A DNA stretch of 64,000 bases from Tissierellia bacterium (GCA_030529425.1 JAUMWX010000006.1:19981-83980); one strand, 5' to 3'; shown: positions 44,805 to 53,524, numbered from the stretch's first letter. Translations and numbers: made by a program. Notes: generated by a model from the sequence alone, not told the origin.

Positions 44805-44902
44805 ATTGATTTACAATAATAGTGATTGAAATAAAAGAGCTAAGTTTTCTTAATATATTTTTTGATATTATAAAACATTCAATAAAGGGAGTCTTTAAAA
44901 AA

Positions 44903-45165
44903 GCACACCCGGCTTCGATCGATAACACCCTGACGGAATCTTAGCAGTTTGCTCGGGAAAGGCTGCCTTACGGCACATGAAAATGACTACTTAATGCTGC
45001 TTCCTTCCGGACCTGACATGGTTCATAGGTTTTCATTGCGTAAGACCCTTCCGTCATCACCACTTTCTAAGAGCAGCTCAACATATTAAAGACCTCAGCC
45101 GGGAATTCTACCCTGCTATAGCGGATTGCAGGCTACAAGGTACCGCTACCACCCCGTATAGTGCA
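44903..45165 (-). ncRNA. ffs: SRP RNA, large Bacillus type
   Basis: The - strand carries the conserved SRP apical hairpin: the GGTCCGGAAGGAAGCAGCAT segment (about 45017-44998) with the GGAA tetraloop and the symmetric and asymmetric loops that bind Ffh. The 5' part has the Alu-domain motif GGGGTGGTAGCGG found in Bacillus scRNA, and TCTTACGCAA follows near the centre. The length of about 263 nt fits the large SRP RNA of Bacillota. The 3' end is a GGGTGTGC stem followed by six T (44902-44897), the terminator. The 5' boundary abuts the tRNA-Ser CCA and is approximate. Confidence 0.93.
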
Positions 45166-45256
45166 TGGCGGAGAATGAGGGATTTGAACCCTCGGTACGC
45201 TTGAGGCGTACACATGATTTCCAATCATGCACCTTAAACCACTCGGACAACTCTCC
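45166..45256 (-). tRNA. tRNA-Ser (anticodon GGA)
   Basis: This is a class II tRNA with a long variable arm (GTACGC/GCGTAC). The acceptor stem is GGAGAGT pairing with ATTCTCC. The anticodon loop TTGGAAA gives anticodon GGA (45222-45220), reading UCC and UCU. The discriminator base is G, as in serine tRNAs, and CCA is encoded (45168-45166). The SRP RNA begins directly after, so the two share a transcript. Confidence 0.96.
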
Positions 45257-45271
45257 ATCTTATGCCATATA

Positions 45272-45300
45272 ATTATAGATTATAGATTGAAATAAGTCAA
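45272..45300 (-). promoter_or_regulatory. Promoter of the tRNA-Ser/SRP RNA unit
   Basis: On the - strand: -35 TTGACT (45300-45295), a 17-base spacer, -10 TATAAT (45277-45272). It lies 16 bases upstream of the tRNA 5' end. Confidence 0.85.
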
Positions 45301-45330
45301 AAAAAATTAGAATGTTTTTTACATCCTAAT
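45299..45330 (-). terminator. Terminator of the AI-2E permease gene
   Basis: ATTAGGATGT pairs with ACATTCTAAT (one mismatch, loop of about five), then a run of seven or more T on the - strand. The stem includes the stop codon, and the tail touches the -35 of the tRNA promoter. Confidence 0.8.
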
Positions 45331-46507
45331 TTTTTTCTTTTAATTTCATTTTGAAAAAATCATAGAATATGGAAACTAAAGATATGAACGGAACGGATAA
45401 AATCATTCCCCACACTCCGTATATACCTCCACCGATTATGATTGATATCAATATAGCCAAAGGATGAAGTCCTGTAGAGTCTCCCAGAACTTTAGGTCCT
45501 AAAATATTGTTTTCAAACCATTGTATAAACAAGAATAACAATCCCACCCAAAGAGCTTTGATCGGGGATGCTATAAATGCAAATATAAACGCCGGAGTGA
45601 ATCCCATAAAAGGTCCTACATATGGAATAATATCAGCAACCATTGTAATTATACCTATTATCAATGCGAAATCTATATTTAAAATCATCAGCATAACGGC
45701 GGTAAATACACCCACGAATATAGCCATTATTATTCTTCCTCTTACTATATCTCCCATTGACACATTGATTTCATCATAAAGAAATTTTGCATCTTTTTTA
45801 TATTTTTTAGGAATCATTGAGTAAATTTTTCCTATGATTTTGTCTTTGTCAACTACCAAGTAGTAGGAAATAATAGGGATTAAAATCACTATCAACAATT
45901 TTCCCAAAGAACCGTAAAGTGATTGGTATATATTGGATGACCACGCAAAGAAATTTTTGCTGAAGTCGCTAATATAGTTTTTAAGATTGTTTTGTATATT
46001 ATCAAAAATTTTAGGGTCAATATTCCAATCGTTCAAAGCCTTTTTCGTAGAATCAATTAAATAGTTAACAGTACCGGGAATATTATTTACAAAATTTGTA
46101 GCTTGATTTACAATTCTCGGAATAACCAAAAAACCTAGTATTACGAAAAATGACAGTATTGAAAGGTAAACGATTATGGTAGCCAAACCTCTTTTAATAT
46201 TTCTTTTTTCCAATTTGTTAACCAGCGGATTAATAATAAACGCCACTATGACAGACACGAAAAATGCAAAACTTGTACTGCCTAAAATTGGAAATCTGTT
46301 AAATAAATAATAGATAGTTGAAAAGACCAAAAGAATTGCTATGATATTGAAGACTTTTTTCCATGAAATAATCAATCGTCTTTCACTGTCGACTTTTTTA
46401 TTTCCGATATAAATCAGATAATAAATAGCCAATATAACAAATATCATTATCAATAATGTCAAACTGATTTGAAAAAAAATAGGGATTGAACTATTTTTAG
46501 TAAACAT
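45326..46507 (-). CDS. AI-2E family transporter (PerM/YueF-like permease)
   Basis: The 393 residues form about eight membrane helices in the PF01594 pattern: two N-terminal helices, a soluble segment (about 140-200) and a C-terminal core with VRGRIIMAIFVGVFTAVMLMIL, ADIIPYVGPFMGFTPAFIFAF and ENNILGPKVLGDSTGLHPLAILISIIIGG. The last is the family signature at about 320-350. Members are linked to export of AI-2 or to sodium-proton exchange, so the substrate is uncertain. The start has 'aggaggatgt' directly upstream. It is monocistronic with a terminator overlapping its stop. Confidence 0.88.
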   Translation of the reverse strand: MFTKNSSIPIFFQISLTLLIMIFVILAIYYLIYIGNKKVDSERRLIISWKKVFNIIAILLVFSTIYYLFNRFPILGSTSFAFFVSVIVAFIINPLVNKLEKRNIKRGLATIIVYLSILSFFVILGFLVIPRIVNQATNFVNNIPGTVNYLIDSTKKALNDWNIDPKIFDNIQNNLKNYISDFSKNFFAWSSNIYQSLYGSLGKLLIVILIPIISYYLVVDKDKIIGKIYSMIPKKYKKDAKFLYDEINVSMGDIVRGRIIMAIFVGVFTAVMLMILNIDFALIIGIITMVADIIPYVGPFMGFTPAFIFAFIASPIKALWVGLLFLFIQWFENNILGPKVLGDSTGLHPLAILISIIIGGGIYGVWGMILSVPFISLVSIFYDFFKMKLKEKN

Positions 46508-46615
46508 ACATCCTCCTGTAGTTTTATTTAATTATATTTTAACATATTACGGATTAAAATCTATAAAATTACTAATTAGTTAACTTTTGTTTATTGTGGG
46601 AAATATTTTGGCAAT

Positions 46616-46650
46616 AAAAAAGTTTCAGCAATTACTGCTGAAACTTTTTT
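46616..46650 (-). terminator. Terminator of tyrS, usable in both directions
   Basis: Perfect 15-bp stem AAAAAAGTTTCAGCA (46616-46630) with TGCTGAAACTTTTTT (46636-46650), loop of five bases, T-run on either strand. tyrS ends three bases away. Confidence 0.93.
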
Positions 46651-46653
46651 GAA

Positions 46654-47898
46654 CTAGGCTAATATAATTCTTTGGTAGATTTTTTTTCCCTTTTTAACTA
46701 TCATTGAACCGTCTACGAAGTCTTTATCAGATACTACATATGCGGGATCGGTGATTTTTTCATCGTTTACGGTAATTCCGCCCTGTTGAACAAGTCTTCT
46801 TGCTTCTCCGTTTGATTTTGTCAAACCGACATGCGTCAAAATACTCAACAGTCCGGAATTTTCAGATAGGAATTCGCTTGTAATCTCCGTTGAAGGCATA
46901 TTTTCAGCACTTACACCTTGTTGGAATAATGCCTTTGAAGTTTCCAAGGCATCATTGGCTTTCTTTTCGCCATGAACCAATTTTACGATTTCATACGCCA
47001 AAACTTCTTTGGCGTGATTGATTCTTTCGTCATTGAAAGATGCCAATTCTCTACATTTTTCTGTAGGAAGGAATGTCAATAAAAGCAAGAATTTTTCCAC
47101 ATCTCTGTCGTCAACATTTCTCATATATTGGAATAGCTCATATGGAGAGGTTTTATTTTCATCCAACCAAACTGCGCCTTTTTGAGACTTGCCCATTTTT
47201 ACACCTTCAGCAGTAGTCAGAAGTTTAAAAGTCATCGCATATACCTTGTCTTCTTCAAGTTTTCTCACAAGATCATATCCGCCAAGTATGTTTGACCATT
47301 GATCAGAACCGCCAAGTTGTAATTTACATCCGTATTTTCTGTATAGAACCAAGTAGTCATATGATTGCATTAACATATATGCAAACTCAAAGAATGTAAG
47401 TCCTTTGTCAAGACGATTTTTGTAAGCATCCTTCTTAAGCATTTCATTAACCGAGAAATGAACTCCTATTTCCCTCATAAAATCAAGGAAATTAAGATCT
47501 AAAAGCCAATCCGCATTATTTTCAATTATTGCATTTCCGTCGGAAAAATCCAGAAATCTTTGGAATTGTTCAAAAAATCTTTGTGCATTATACTCAATAA
47601 TTTCTTTAGTCATAACCATTCTCATATCGGATCTTCCGCTAGGATCTCCAATCATGGTAGTTCCGCCACCCAATAAAACTATCGGTTTATGTCCGTATGC
47701 CTGCATTCTCATCATAACCATTACTTGAATGAAATGACCGATGGTAAGCGAATCCGCGGTTGCGTCAAATCCGATATAGAAGGGAACTTTCTCATTTTTT
47801 AGAAGCTCTTTCAACTCGTCTTCATAGGTACATTGTTCCAGATAACCTCTTTCGACAAGTTCGTCATAAACATTGCTATGTTCTAATTCGTATTTCAT
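46654..47898 (-). CDS. tyrS: Tyrosyl-tRNA synthetase
   Basis: TyrRS charges tRNA-Tyr in the cytoplasm. The start at 47898 (MKYELEHSNVYDEL) follows 'aaggagat' and gives 414 residues. A longer frame to 47997 runs through the T-box and its terminator and is not translated. The class I signatures are SLTIGHF (HIGH-type, about 46-52) and KMGKSQKGAVW (KMSKS-type, about 232-242), with the tyrosine pocket QLGGSDQWSN. A C-terminal S4 domain starts near residue 350 (GEARRLVQQGGITVNDE). This is the TyrS type with a long N-terminus. Expression is set by a T-box leader. Confidence 0.96.
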   Translation of the reverse strand: MKYELEHSNVYDELVERGYLEQCTYEDELKELLKNEKVPFYIGFDATADSLTIGHFIQVMVMMRMQAYGHKPIVLLGGGTTMIGDPSGRSDMRMVMTKEIIEYNAQRFFEQFQRFLDFSDGNAIIENNADWLLDLNFLDFMREIGVHFSVNEMLKKDAYKNRLDKGLTFFEFAYMLMQSYDYLVLYRKYGCKLQLGGSDQWSNILGGYDLVRKLEEDKVYAMTFKLLTTAEGVKMGKSQKGAVWLDENKTSPYELFQYMRNVDDRDVEKFLLLLTFLPTEKCRELASFNDERINHAKEVLAYEIVKLVHGEKKANDALETSKALFQQGVSAENMPSTEITSEFLSENSGLLSILTHVGLTKSNGEARRLVQQGGITVNDEKITDPAYVVSDKDFVDGSMIVKKGKKIYQRIILA

Positions 47899-47918
47899 AA
47901 TATCTCCTTTATTTAAAT

Positions 47919-48059
47919 AAAAAAAGCCGCAAACAAAGGGACGACATATCGTGGTACCACCCTTTTTCGCAACAGCCTCATGGTTGAACAGGCTCAACCT
48001 ACCTTAAAACTCAGATATTGTAACCCTTACAGGGATATCATCACAGTTTTTATTAACTT
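47919..48059 (-). promoter_or_regulatory. T-box leader of tyrS with very short Stem I
   Basis: Read on the - strand: Stem I spans 48050-48006 (AAAACT with AGTTTT at the base, a GTGATGA/TGA K-turn-like bulge, GATAT with ATATC, hairpin CCCT/AGGG). The specifier is TAC (Tyr) in the bulge GTTACA. A Stem IIA/B pseudoknot follows: GGTTGA with TCAACC (47999-47982), whose loop GCCT can pair with AGGC (47978-47975). Stem III is absent. The T-box AGGGTGGTACCACG (47963-47950) contains TGGT to pair with the ACCA end of tRNA-Tyr. The competing terminator GCGAAAAAGGG/CCCTTTGTTTGC ends in seven T (47925-47919). Confidence 0.9.
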
Positions 48060-48065
48060 AAGTGC

Positions 48066-48094
48066 ATTATATATAAAAACTAAAATTAAGTCAA
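48066..48094 (-). promoter_or_regulatory. Promoter of tyrS
   Basis: On the - strand: -35 TTGACT (48094-48089), a 17-base spacer, -10 TATAAT (48071-48066). The start point should be near 48059, about nine bases before Stem I, so the short Stem I is the whole of it. Confidence 0.88.
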
Positions 48095-48140
48095 CATATT
48101 AATGGGTAATAAGTAAGTAAGAAAAATTATGGAGGAAAAT

Positions 48141-48791
48141 ATGAAATTCTTTTTGGATACTGCAAATGTAGATGAGATAAGAGAAATTGCGTCAATGGGA
48201 TTATGTGACGGAGTTACGACCAATCCTACTTTAATAGGGAAAGAAGGAAGAGACTTCGAACAGACTATAAAGGAAATTGCGAACCTGGTTGAAGGTCCGG
48301 TTTCAGCGGAAGTTACGGGTCAGAATTGCAAGGACATGGTTGAAGAAGCAAGGAAAATCTCGAAATGGGCAAAAAATATAGTTGTAAAAATACCTATGGG
48401 CAAGGAGGGACTGAAGGCTATAAAGATATTGTCAAAAGACGGAATAAAAACCAATTGCACACTGATTTTTTCCGTATCTCAGGGATTATTGGCAGCGAAG
48501 GCCGGAGCTACATACATTAGTCCTTTTATCGGAAGGATTGACGATATTGCACAGGACGGAATGGAATTGATATATAATTTGAGGACGGTACTTGATAATT
48601 ACGGCTTTGAAACCGAGATAATTGCGGCATCGATAAGAAGTATGGCACATGTAGAGCAATCGGCTTTAGCCGGTGCTGAAATAGCTACGATTCCAAGTAA
48701 AATATTTTCAAGTCTTTGGAATCATACTCTAACAGATATAGGAATACAGAAATTTAATAAGGATTGGGAAGAATATAAAAATAAGTTATAA
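48141..48791 (+). CDS. Transaldolase, TalC/FSA-like
   Basis: The 216 residues are a small transaldolase of the MipB/TalC group. [30 protein letters not shown] covers about 3-32 with the TTNPTL motif, the Schiff-base lysine lies in KNIVVKIPM (about 83), and [10 protein letters not shown] and IIAASIRS follow. It moves a dihydroxyacetone unit between sugar phosphates in the non-oxidative pentose phosphate pathway; fructose-6-phosphate aldolase activity is possible in this group. The ATG at 48141 is preceded by 'ggagg'; an upstream start at 48129 lacks a ribosome site. It is divergent from tyrS and alone. Confidence 0.92.
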   Translation: MKFFLDTANVDEIREIASMGLCDGVTTNPTLIGKEGRDFEQTIKEIANLVEGPVSAEVTGQNCKDMVEEARKISKWAKNIVVKIPMGKEGLKAIKILSKDGIKTNCTLIFSVSQGLLAAKAGATYISPFIGRIDDIAQDGMELIYNLRTVLDNYGFETEIIAASIRSMAHVEQSALAGAEIATIPSKIFSSLWNHTLTDIGIQKFNKDWEEYKNKL

Positions 48792-48807
48792 AAACGGATA
48801 ATTATTT

Positions 48808-48852
48808 GAAAAGGTCACAAAACTTGATTTAAAATTTTGTGACCTTTTCGTA
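48808..48852 (+). terminator. Terminator of the transaldolase gene
   Basis: GAAAAGGTCACAAAA (48808-48822) pairs perfectly with TTTTGTGACCTTTTC (48835-48849), with 12 bases between. Confidence 0.88.
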
Positions 48853-48978
48853 TTGACAAAATTTTGAGACATTACTTTTTAAACAATAAAGAAAGTTTGA
48901 ATTTATCTACTTTTTTAGCAAAAAACGGGGTAAAATGATATAATAAAGTATAATTTTAATTAAAGCGGGAGATTATTG

Positions 48979-50931
48979 ATGGATAAGAATAAAAAACCAT
49001 ATTATATTACAACACCCATTTATTATCCTAACGGAAATTTACACTTGGGTCATACCTATACGACAATTGTTGCCGACACATTAAAGAGATATAAAAAAAT
49101 TCAAGGTTATGATGCCTATTTTGTAACGGGAACGGATGAACATGGACAAAAAATTCAGGAAACTGCGCTGAAAGCGGGAAAAAAACCTCTTGAATTTACA
49201 GATGAAATCGTAGTTTCAATTAAAGAGTTATGGAAGACATTGGAAATTGATTATGATGAATTCGTCAGAAGCACCGATCCTGTCCACGAAAAAAATGTGA
49301 AAGAAATTTTTCAAAAACTTTATGACAAGGGGGAAATTTATAAAGGAGTTTATGAAGGCTTTTATTGTACCCCATGTGAGTCGTTTTGGACTGAAAGTCA
49401 ATTGGATGAAAACGGGAAATGTGCAGAATGTCATAGAGATGTTCACAAACACAAGGAAGAGTCATATTTTTTCAGACTTTCAAAATATACGGAAAAAATA
49501 AAAAAATATTATGAGGATCATCCTGAATTTTTGCTTCCAGAAAGAAGTAAAAAAGAAATGATTATGAATTTTCTGGATAAGGGATTAAACGACTTATCCG
49601 TTACGAGAAATACATTTGATTGGGGAGTGAAAGTACCTTTTGATGACAATCATATAGTTTATGTTTGGATAGACGCTTTATCCTGCTATTTAACAGGTGT
49701 GGGATATGGACAGGATCAAGAAAAATTCAATCATTATTGGCCTGCGGGAATTCATCTGATGAGTAAAGAAATAGTTAGGTTCCACACCATCATTTGGCCT
49801 GCGATTTTAATGGCGCTTGATTTGGAATTGCCGAAGCAGGTATTTTCTCACGGATGGATTTTATTTGATGATACAAAAATGAGCAAGTCGATAGGAAATG
49901 TAGTCTATGCCGAACCCATAATCGAGCTTTACGGAATAGATGCACTTAAATATTTTGTAATGAGAGAGTTCACTTTCGGACAAGACGGATCATTTACAAA
50001 TGAAAAATTCCTTCAAAGATTAAATTCGGACCTTGCAAATGATCTTGGGAATTTGGTATCAAGAACAATTTCAATGGCTGAAAAATATAACGACGGAATT
50101 GTCACAAATACTGATGTTGTGGAAGATGTAGATGAGTCATTAAAGAGTCTTGCGGTTTCGACGATTGACGAAGTTGAAAGGAATATGGACGAACTTTCAT
50201 TTTCCAATGCTTTGGAATCGATTTGGAAACTTATAAGAAGAACAAATAAGTATATTGACGAGACGGCTCCTTGGATTTTGGCAAAAGAAAACGCCGAGAG
50301 ACTTGATACGGTTTTATATAATCTTTTGGAAAGTGTAAGAATAATAAATCAATTAATTGAACCGTTTTTACCTCATACATTCAAAAAGATTTTGGAACAA
50401 CTGAACCTTCCGAATATGGGTTGGGAAAGTGCAAGAGAGTTCGGGAAGATTCAAAACGGGTTGAAAGTTCATAAAACGGAAAATCTATTCCCTAGATTAG
50501 ATATTGAGAAAGAAAAAGAAAGATTAATTGAGGCAAATAAAAAATTGAATGAAAAGAGAAGTTTAGTGAAACAAGTTGAAGAAGAAAAAAACGAAAACAA
50601 ATCAAAACCTGAAATTTCAATAGAGGATTTTGAAAAAGTTGAATTGAAAGTAGGTAAAATAATCAAGGCGGAAGCTCATCCCAAGGCCGATAAATTACTA
50701 GTATTTCAAGTTAAGATCGGAGAGGAGACCAGACAGATAGTATCGGGGATAAAGAAATGGTACAATCCCGAAGACTTATTGGGGAAAAAAGTTATAGTGC
50801 TTGCAAATTTAAAACCTGTAAAACTTAGAGGTGTAGAATCTCAGGGGATGCTTTTGGCTGCCGATCACGGAGAAGATTTGACCATGCTTTCAGTTCTTGG
50901 AGATATTGAGGACGGAGCAAGTATTTCATAA
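48979..50931 (+). CDS. metG: Methionyl-tRNA synthetase
   Basis: The 650 residues show the class I core (ITTPIYYPNGNLHLGHTYT with HLGH near residue 22; KMSKSIGN near 302). A zinc knuckle of two Cys pairs, CTPC at about 129 and CAEC at about 146, lies in the connective peptide. A C-terminal tRNA-binding domain of the Arc1p/EMAPII type (from about 547, IEDFEKVELKVGKIIKAEAHPKADKLL) makes it dimeric. The ATG at 48979 follows 'gcgggag'; a TTG just before it is less likely. The last codon overlaps tatD, beginning the conserved run metG-tatD-rnmV-rsmA. Confidence 0.96.
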   Translation: MDKNKKPYYITTPIYYPNGNLHLGHTYTTIVADTLKRYKKIQGYDAYFVTGTDEHGQKIQETALKAGKKPLEFTDEIVVSIKELWKTLEIDYDEFVRSTDPVHEKNVKEIFQKLYDKGEIYKGVYEGFYCTPCESFWTESQLDENGKCAECHRDVHKHKEESYFFRLSKYTEKIKKYYEDHPEFLLPERSKKEMIMNFLDKGLNDLSVTRNTFDWGVKVPFDDNHIVYVWIDALSCYLTGVGYGQDQEKFNHYWPAGIHLMSKEIVRFHTIIWPAILMALDLELPKQVFSHGWILFDDTKMSKSIGNVVYAEPIIELYGIDALKYFVMREFTFGQDGSFTNEKFLQRLNSDLANDLGNLVSRTISMAEKYNDGIVTNTDVVEDVDESLKSLAVSTIDEVERNMDELSFSNALESIWKLIRRTNKYIDETAPWILAKENAERLDTVLYNLLESVRIINQLIEPFLPHTFKKILEQLNLPNMGWESAREFGKIQNGLKVHKTENLFPRLDIEKEKERLIEANKKLNEKRSLVKQVEEEKNENKSKPEISIEDFEKVELKVGKIIKAEAHPKADKLLVFQVKIGEETRQIVSGIKKWYNPEDLLGKKVIVLANLKPVKLRGVESQGMLLAADHGEDLTMLSVLGDIEDGASIS

Positions 50932-51710
50932 TGAAAGAATATATAATTGATTCTCATGCTCATCTTGAGGGTGAGAGATTTGACGAAGATAGGAAAGAAA
51001 TAATTGCCAATTTTGAAAAAGACAGGATAATGGCGATGGTAAATCCGGCTTTTGACCTTGATTCCTCAAAAAAAGCGGTCAAACTTGCAAATGAGAATGA
51101 GAGGATTTTTGCACTTGTCGGAACTCATCCTCACGATGCAAAATATTACAATCAAGAAACCAGGAACGAATATAAAAGATTGGCTTTGGAAAACGAAAAA
51201 GTAGTGGGGATCGGGGAGATTGGGCTTGATTACTACTATGACAATTCCGAAAGAAATATACAAAGGGAAGTTTTTATAGATCAGATAAAATTGGCAAGAG
51301 AGCTTAAAATGCCTATAATAATACATTCCAGAGATGCGGTTGAAGACACTTATGAAATACTTTCAACTCATGCTGTCGGTATGAAAGTTCTCATGCATGC
51401 ATTTTCCGAATCGTGGGAAGTGTGTGAAAGATACCTTAAACTTGATTTTTATATTGCGCTCGGAGGGGTAATTACATTTAAAAATGCCAATAAATTATTA
51501 AAGGTAGGAAAAAATATTCCTATAAATAAGTTAATGTTGGAAACGGACAGCCCTTATTTAACTCCGATGCCATATAGGGGCAAGAGAAATCAGCCGGCAT
51601 ACACTCATTTTGTTGCGGAAAAAATTGGAGAACTCAAAGAAATTGATCCAAATGAAGTTAGAAAAATAACAACTGAAAATACATTGGAATTTTTTGGGAT
51701 AGAATTATGA
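50931..51710 (+). CDS. tatD: TatD-family deoxyribonuclease
   Basis: The 259 residues form a metal-dependent amidohydrolase-like barrel. The metal ligands are visible: IDSHAHLEG (H-x-H, about 6-14), GEIGLDYYYD (Glu about 92), IIHSRDA (His about 127), MHAFSESWE (His about 153) and LETDSPYLTP (Asp about 203). The reaction is 3'-5' exonuclease cleavage of DNA in damage repair. It overlaps metG by one base and rnmV by four, as in many Bacillota. Confidence 0.93.
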   Translation: MKEYIIDSHAHLEGERFDEDRKEIIANFEKDRIMAMVNPAFDLDSSKKAVKLANENERIFALVGTHPHDAKYYNQETRNEYKRLALENEKVVGIGEIGLDYYYDNSERNIQREVFIDQIKLARELKMPIIIHSRDAVEDTYEILSTHAVGMKVLMHAFSESWEVCERYLKLDFYIALGGVITFKNANKLLKVGKNIPINKLMLETDSPYLTPMPYRGKRNQPAYTHFVAEKIGELKEIDPNEVRKITTENTLEFFGIEL

Positions 51711-52252
51711 AAATCAGAGAGATAATAGTTGTTGAAGGGAAAAGCGACATAATTGCCGTAAAAAGAGCATTTAACAATGAAGTGGATGTAATAGCGACTC
51801 ATGGACTGGGTTTGAGCAAAGGCCTTTTGGATGAATTGGAAAAATTAAACGACATCAGAGGAATCATAGTGTTGACGGATCCGGACTATGCCGGAAAAAG
51901 AATAAGAAATATTATTAAAAACCACATTCCCAATGCAAAATTTGCGTTTATAGGAATGGAGGATGCCAGAAAAAAGGGCGATGTAGGGGTGGAAAATGCA
52001 TCCGATGAAGCTATAGTAAAAGCTGTTCAAAGGGCAAGACCGGAATATTTCGATCAGATTGATGAATATGCCAATGAAGATATCATGGATAATCAACTTT
52101 CCGGTTTTTCCAATTCTAAAAATAGAAGAATTCAACTTTGTAAAGAATTGTCAATTGAATATTGCAATGCTAAACAACTTCTAATAAAATTAAATTCTTA
52201 CTCAATTCCTAGAGAAGAATTTGAAGAAGCGTTGAGGAGGATTAATGACTAG
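51707..52252 (+). CDS. rnmV: Ribonuclease M5
   Basis: RNase M5 makes the final cuts at both ends of 5S rRNA precursors. The 181 residues start with a Toprim domain: REIIVVEGKSDIIAVKRAF (catalytic Glu in VEGKSD, about 9-14) and GIIVLTDPDYAGKRIRNII (D-x-D, about 57-59). VGVENASDEAIVKAVQRARP follows, the RNase M5 specific part. The start overlaps the tatD stop and the stop overlaps the rsmA start. Confidence 0.94.
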   Translation: MKIREIIVVEGKSDIIAVKRAFNNEVDVIATHGLGLSKGLLDELEKLNDIRGIIVLTDPDYAGKRIRNIIKNHIPNAKFAFIGMEDARKKGDVGVENASDEAIVKAVQRARPEYFDQIDEYANEDIMDNQLSGFSNSKNRRIQLCKELSIEYCNAKQLLIKLNSYSIPREEFEEALRRIND

Positions 52253-53129
52253 AGAGAGATTATATTCACCGAAAGTAGTAAAACAATTGCTGGATTTTTT
52301 CGGATTTAAATTTTCGAAAGGATTGGGACAGAATTTCTTAATAGACGGTAATGTGGTGCGAGCCATAAGTGAGGGATCGGGAATTAATAAGGAAGTTTCC
52401 GTATTGGAGGTTGGCCCCGGATTTGGAACATTAACAGAAGAGCTTCTTATGAATGCTAAGAAAGTGGTTTCGGTTGAGATAGATGAGAGATTGAATATAG
52501 TATTGAATCAGACACTCAATGAGTTTACAAATTTTAAACTTGTAAATGCTGATATTCTTAAGATTGATTTAAAAAAATTAACTCAAGAGGAATTCGGTGA
52601 TGAAAAATTTAAGGTTGTCGCAAATCTTCCCTACTATATTACTACGCCGATTATTTCAAGATTTTTGGAAGAAGAATTGAATTTGTCCTCTATGACATTT
52701 ATGGTTCAAAAGGAAGTTGCTGATCGAATCCTTGCAAGTCCCGGAAATAAGCAATACGGTTCTCTTACTGTATTTGTAAACTTTTATTCAAAACCTTCAA
52801 TGGTAATAAAAGCTCCCAAATCGGTATTCATACCTCAACCAAAGGTTGACAGCGTAGTTATTAAACTTGAAATGAAGGAAGAGTTGCCGGAATGTAATAA
52901 AGAATTATTTTTTAAAATTGTTCATTCGGGATTTATGCAAAGAAGAAAGAATATTTTGAACTCTCTTACATCAAATAATTCTTTGAATCTTACGAAAGAA
53001 GAGATGGCAAAAGTATTGGAAGAGCTGAATCTTTCATCTAATTTAAGAGCTGAGGATTTGAGTTTGGAAGATTATATAAATATTACCAATAAAATTGATT
53101 TAAAGTTTATTAGAAAAAAAAAGGGGTAA
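52245..53129 (+). CDS. rsmA: 16S rRNA dimethyladenosine transferase
   Basis: RsmA (KsgA) dimethylates two adjacent adenines in the 3' hairpin of 16S rRNA. The 294 residues contain KGLGQNFLID (about 28-37), SAM motif I VLEVGPGFGTLTEELL (about 54-69), acidic EIDERL, and motif IV NLPYYITTPII (about 127-137), all complete. The short C-terminal helical domain is present. It ends the metG-tatD-rnmV-rsmA group; 37 bases separate it from the glutaredoxin-like gene. Confidence 0.96.
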   Translation: MTRERLYSPKVVKQLLDFFGFKFSKGLGQNFLIDGNVVRAISEGSGINKEVSVLEVGPGFGTLTEELLMNAKKVVSVEIDERLNIVLNQTLNEFTNFKLVNADILKIDLKKLTQEEFGDEKFKVVANLPYYITTPIISRFLEEELNLSSMTFMVQKEVADRILASPGNKQYGSLTVFVNFYSKPSMVIKAPKSVFIPQPKVDSVVIKLEMKEELPECNKELFFKIVHSGFMQRRKNILNSLTSNNSLNLTKEEMAKVLEELNLSSNLRAEDLSLEDYINITNKIDLKFIRKKKG

Positions 53130-53166
53130 TATTTGATTAGTGAATAATAAAAAAAGGAGAAAAATT

Positions 53167-53397
53167 ATGGAAAAAGTAATAGTTTATTCATCAGAAACTT
53201 GCCCTTACTGTGTAGCAGTAAAGAAGTTTTTAACTGAAAAAAATGTAGAATTCGAAGAAAGAAACGTAACAACAAGCGCTGAAGCTAGAAACGAACTTAT
53301 TGCTAAGGGATACAGAGGAGTTCCGGTAGTTGTAGTTGGACAAGAAGAAATCGTAGGATTCGATCAACCTAGATTAACAGCTTTACTAGGACTATAA
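53167..53397 (+). CDS. Glutaredoxin-like thiol-disulfide protein (NrdH/Grx family)
   Basis: The 76 residues form a minimal glutaredoxin fold. CPYC near residue 12 is the classical glutaredoxin active site, YRGVPVVVV at about 49-57 carries the cis-proline, and IVGFDQPRLTALL resembles the NrdH/MrxA-type C-terminus. It may reduce ribonucleotide reductase or other disulfides. The ATG at 53167 follows 'aaggag'; a GTG at 53140 would add nine residues with no ribosome site. A strong terminator follows. Confidence 0.88.
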   Translation: MEKVIVYSSETCPYCVAVKKFLTEKNVEFEERNVTTSAEARNELIAKGYRGVPVVVVGQEEIVGFDQPRLTALLGL

Positions 53398-53410
53398 TGA
53401 GCAAAGCAAT

Positions 53411-53446
53411 GTGTCAGAATTGATATTTTCTGACACTTTTTCTTTT
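53411..53446 (+). terminator. Terminator of the glutaredoxin gene
   Basis: GTGTCAGAA (53411-53419), loop of eight, TTCTGACAC (53428-53436), then TTTTTCTTTTT. Confidence 0.9.
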
Positions 53447-53471
53447 TAAATGGTATTTTGTACTCAAATAG

Positions 53472-53524
53472 AAAAAGGTTCTAAAATATGTCTCGTGTAA
53501 GTTTATGACATATTTAGAACCTTT
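53472..53524 (-). terminator. Long hairpin terminator of the NAD-kinase-like/SPFH unit
   Basis: AAAGGTTCTAAAATATGTC (53474-53492) pairs with GACATATTTAGAACCTTT (53507-53524), one bulged A, loop of 14. On the - strand it ends in TTTTT. It lies about 100 bases past the stop codon at 53625. The 18-bp stem is longer than usual. Confidence 0.75.

Noticed and set aside
47899..47997. 33-codon N-terminal extension of tyrS
   Set aside because: It would start inside the T-box leader and run through the terminator stem. The ATG at 47898 has a good ribosome site and the family N-terminus.
48792..48978. T-box or other riboswitch ahead of metG
   Set aside because: No AGGGTGG-type T-box sequence or SAM-box motif is present; only the transaldolase terminator and AT-rich DNA.
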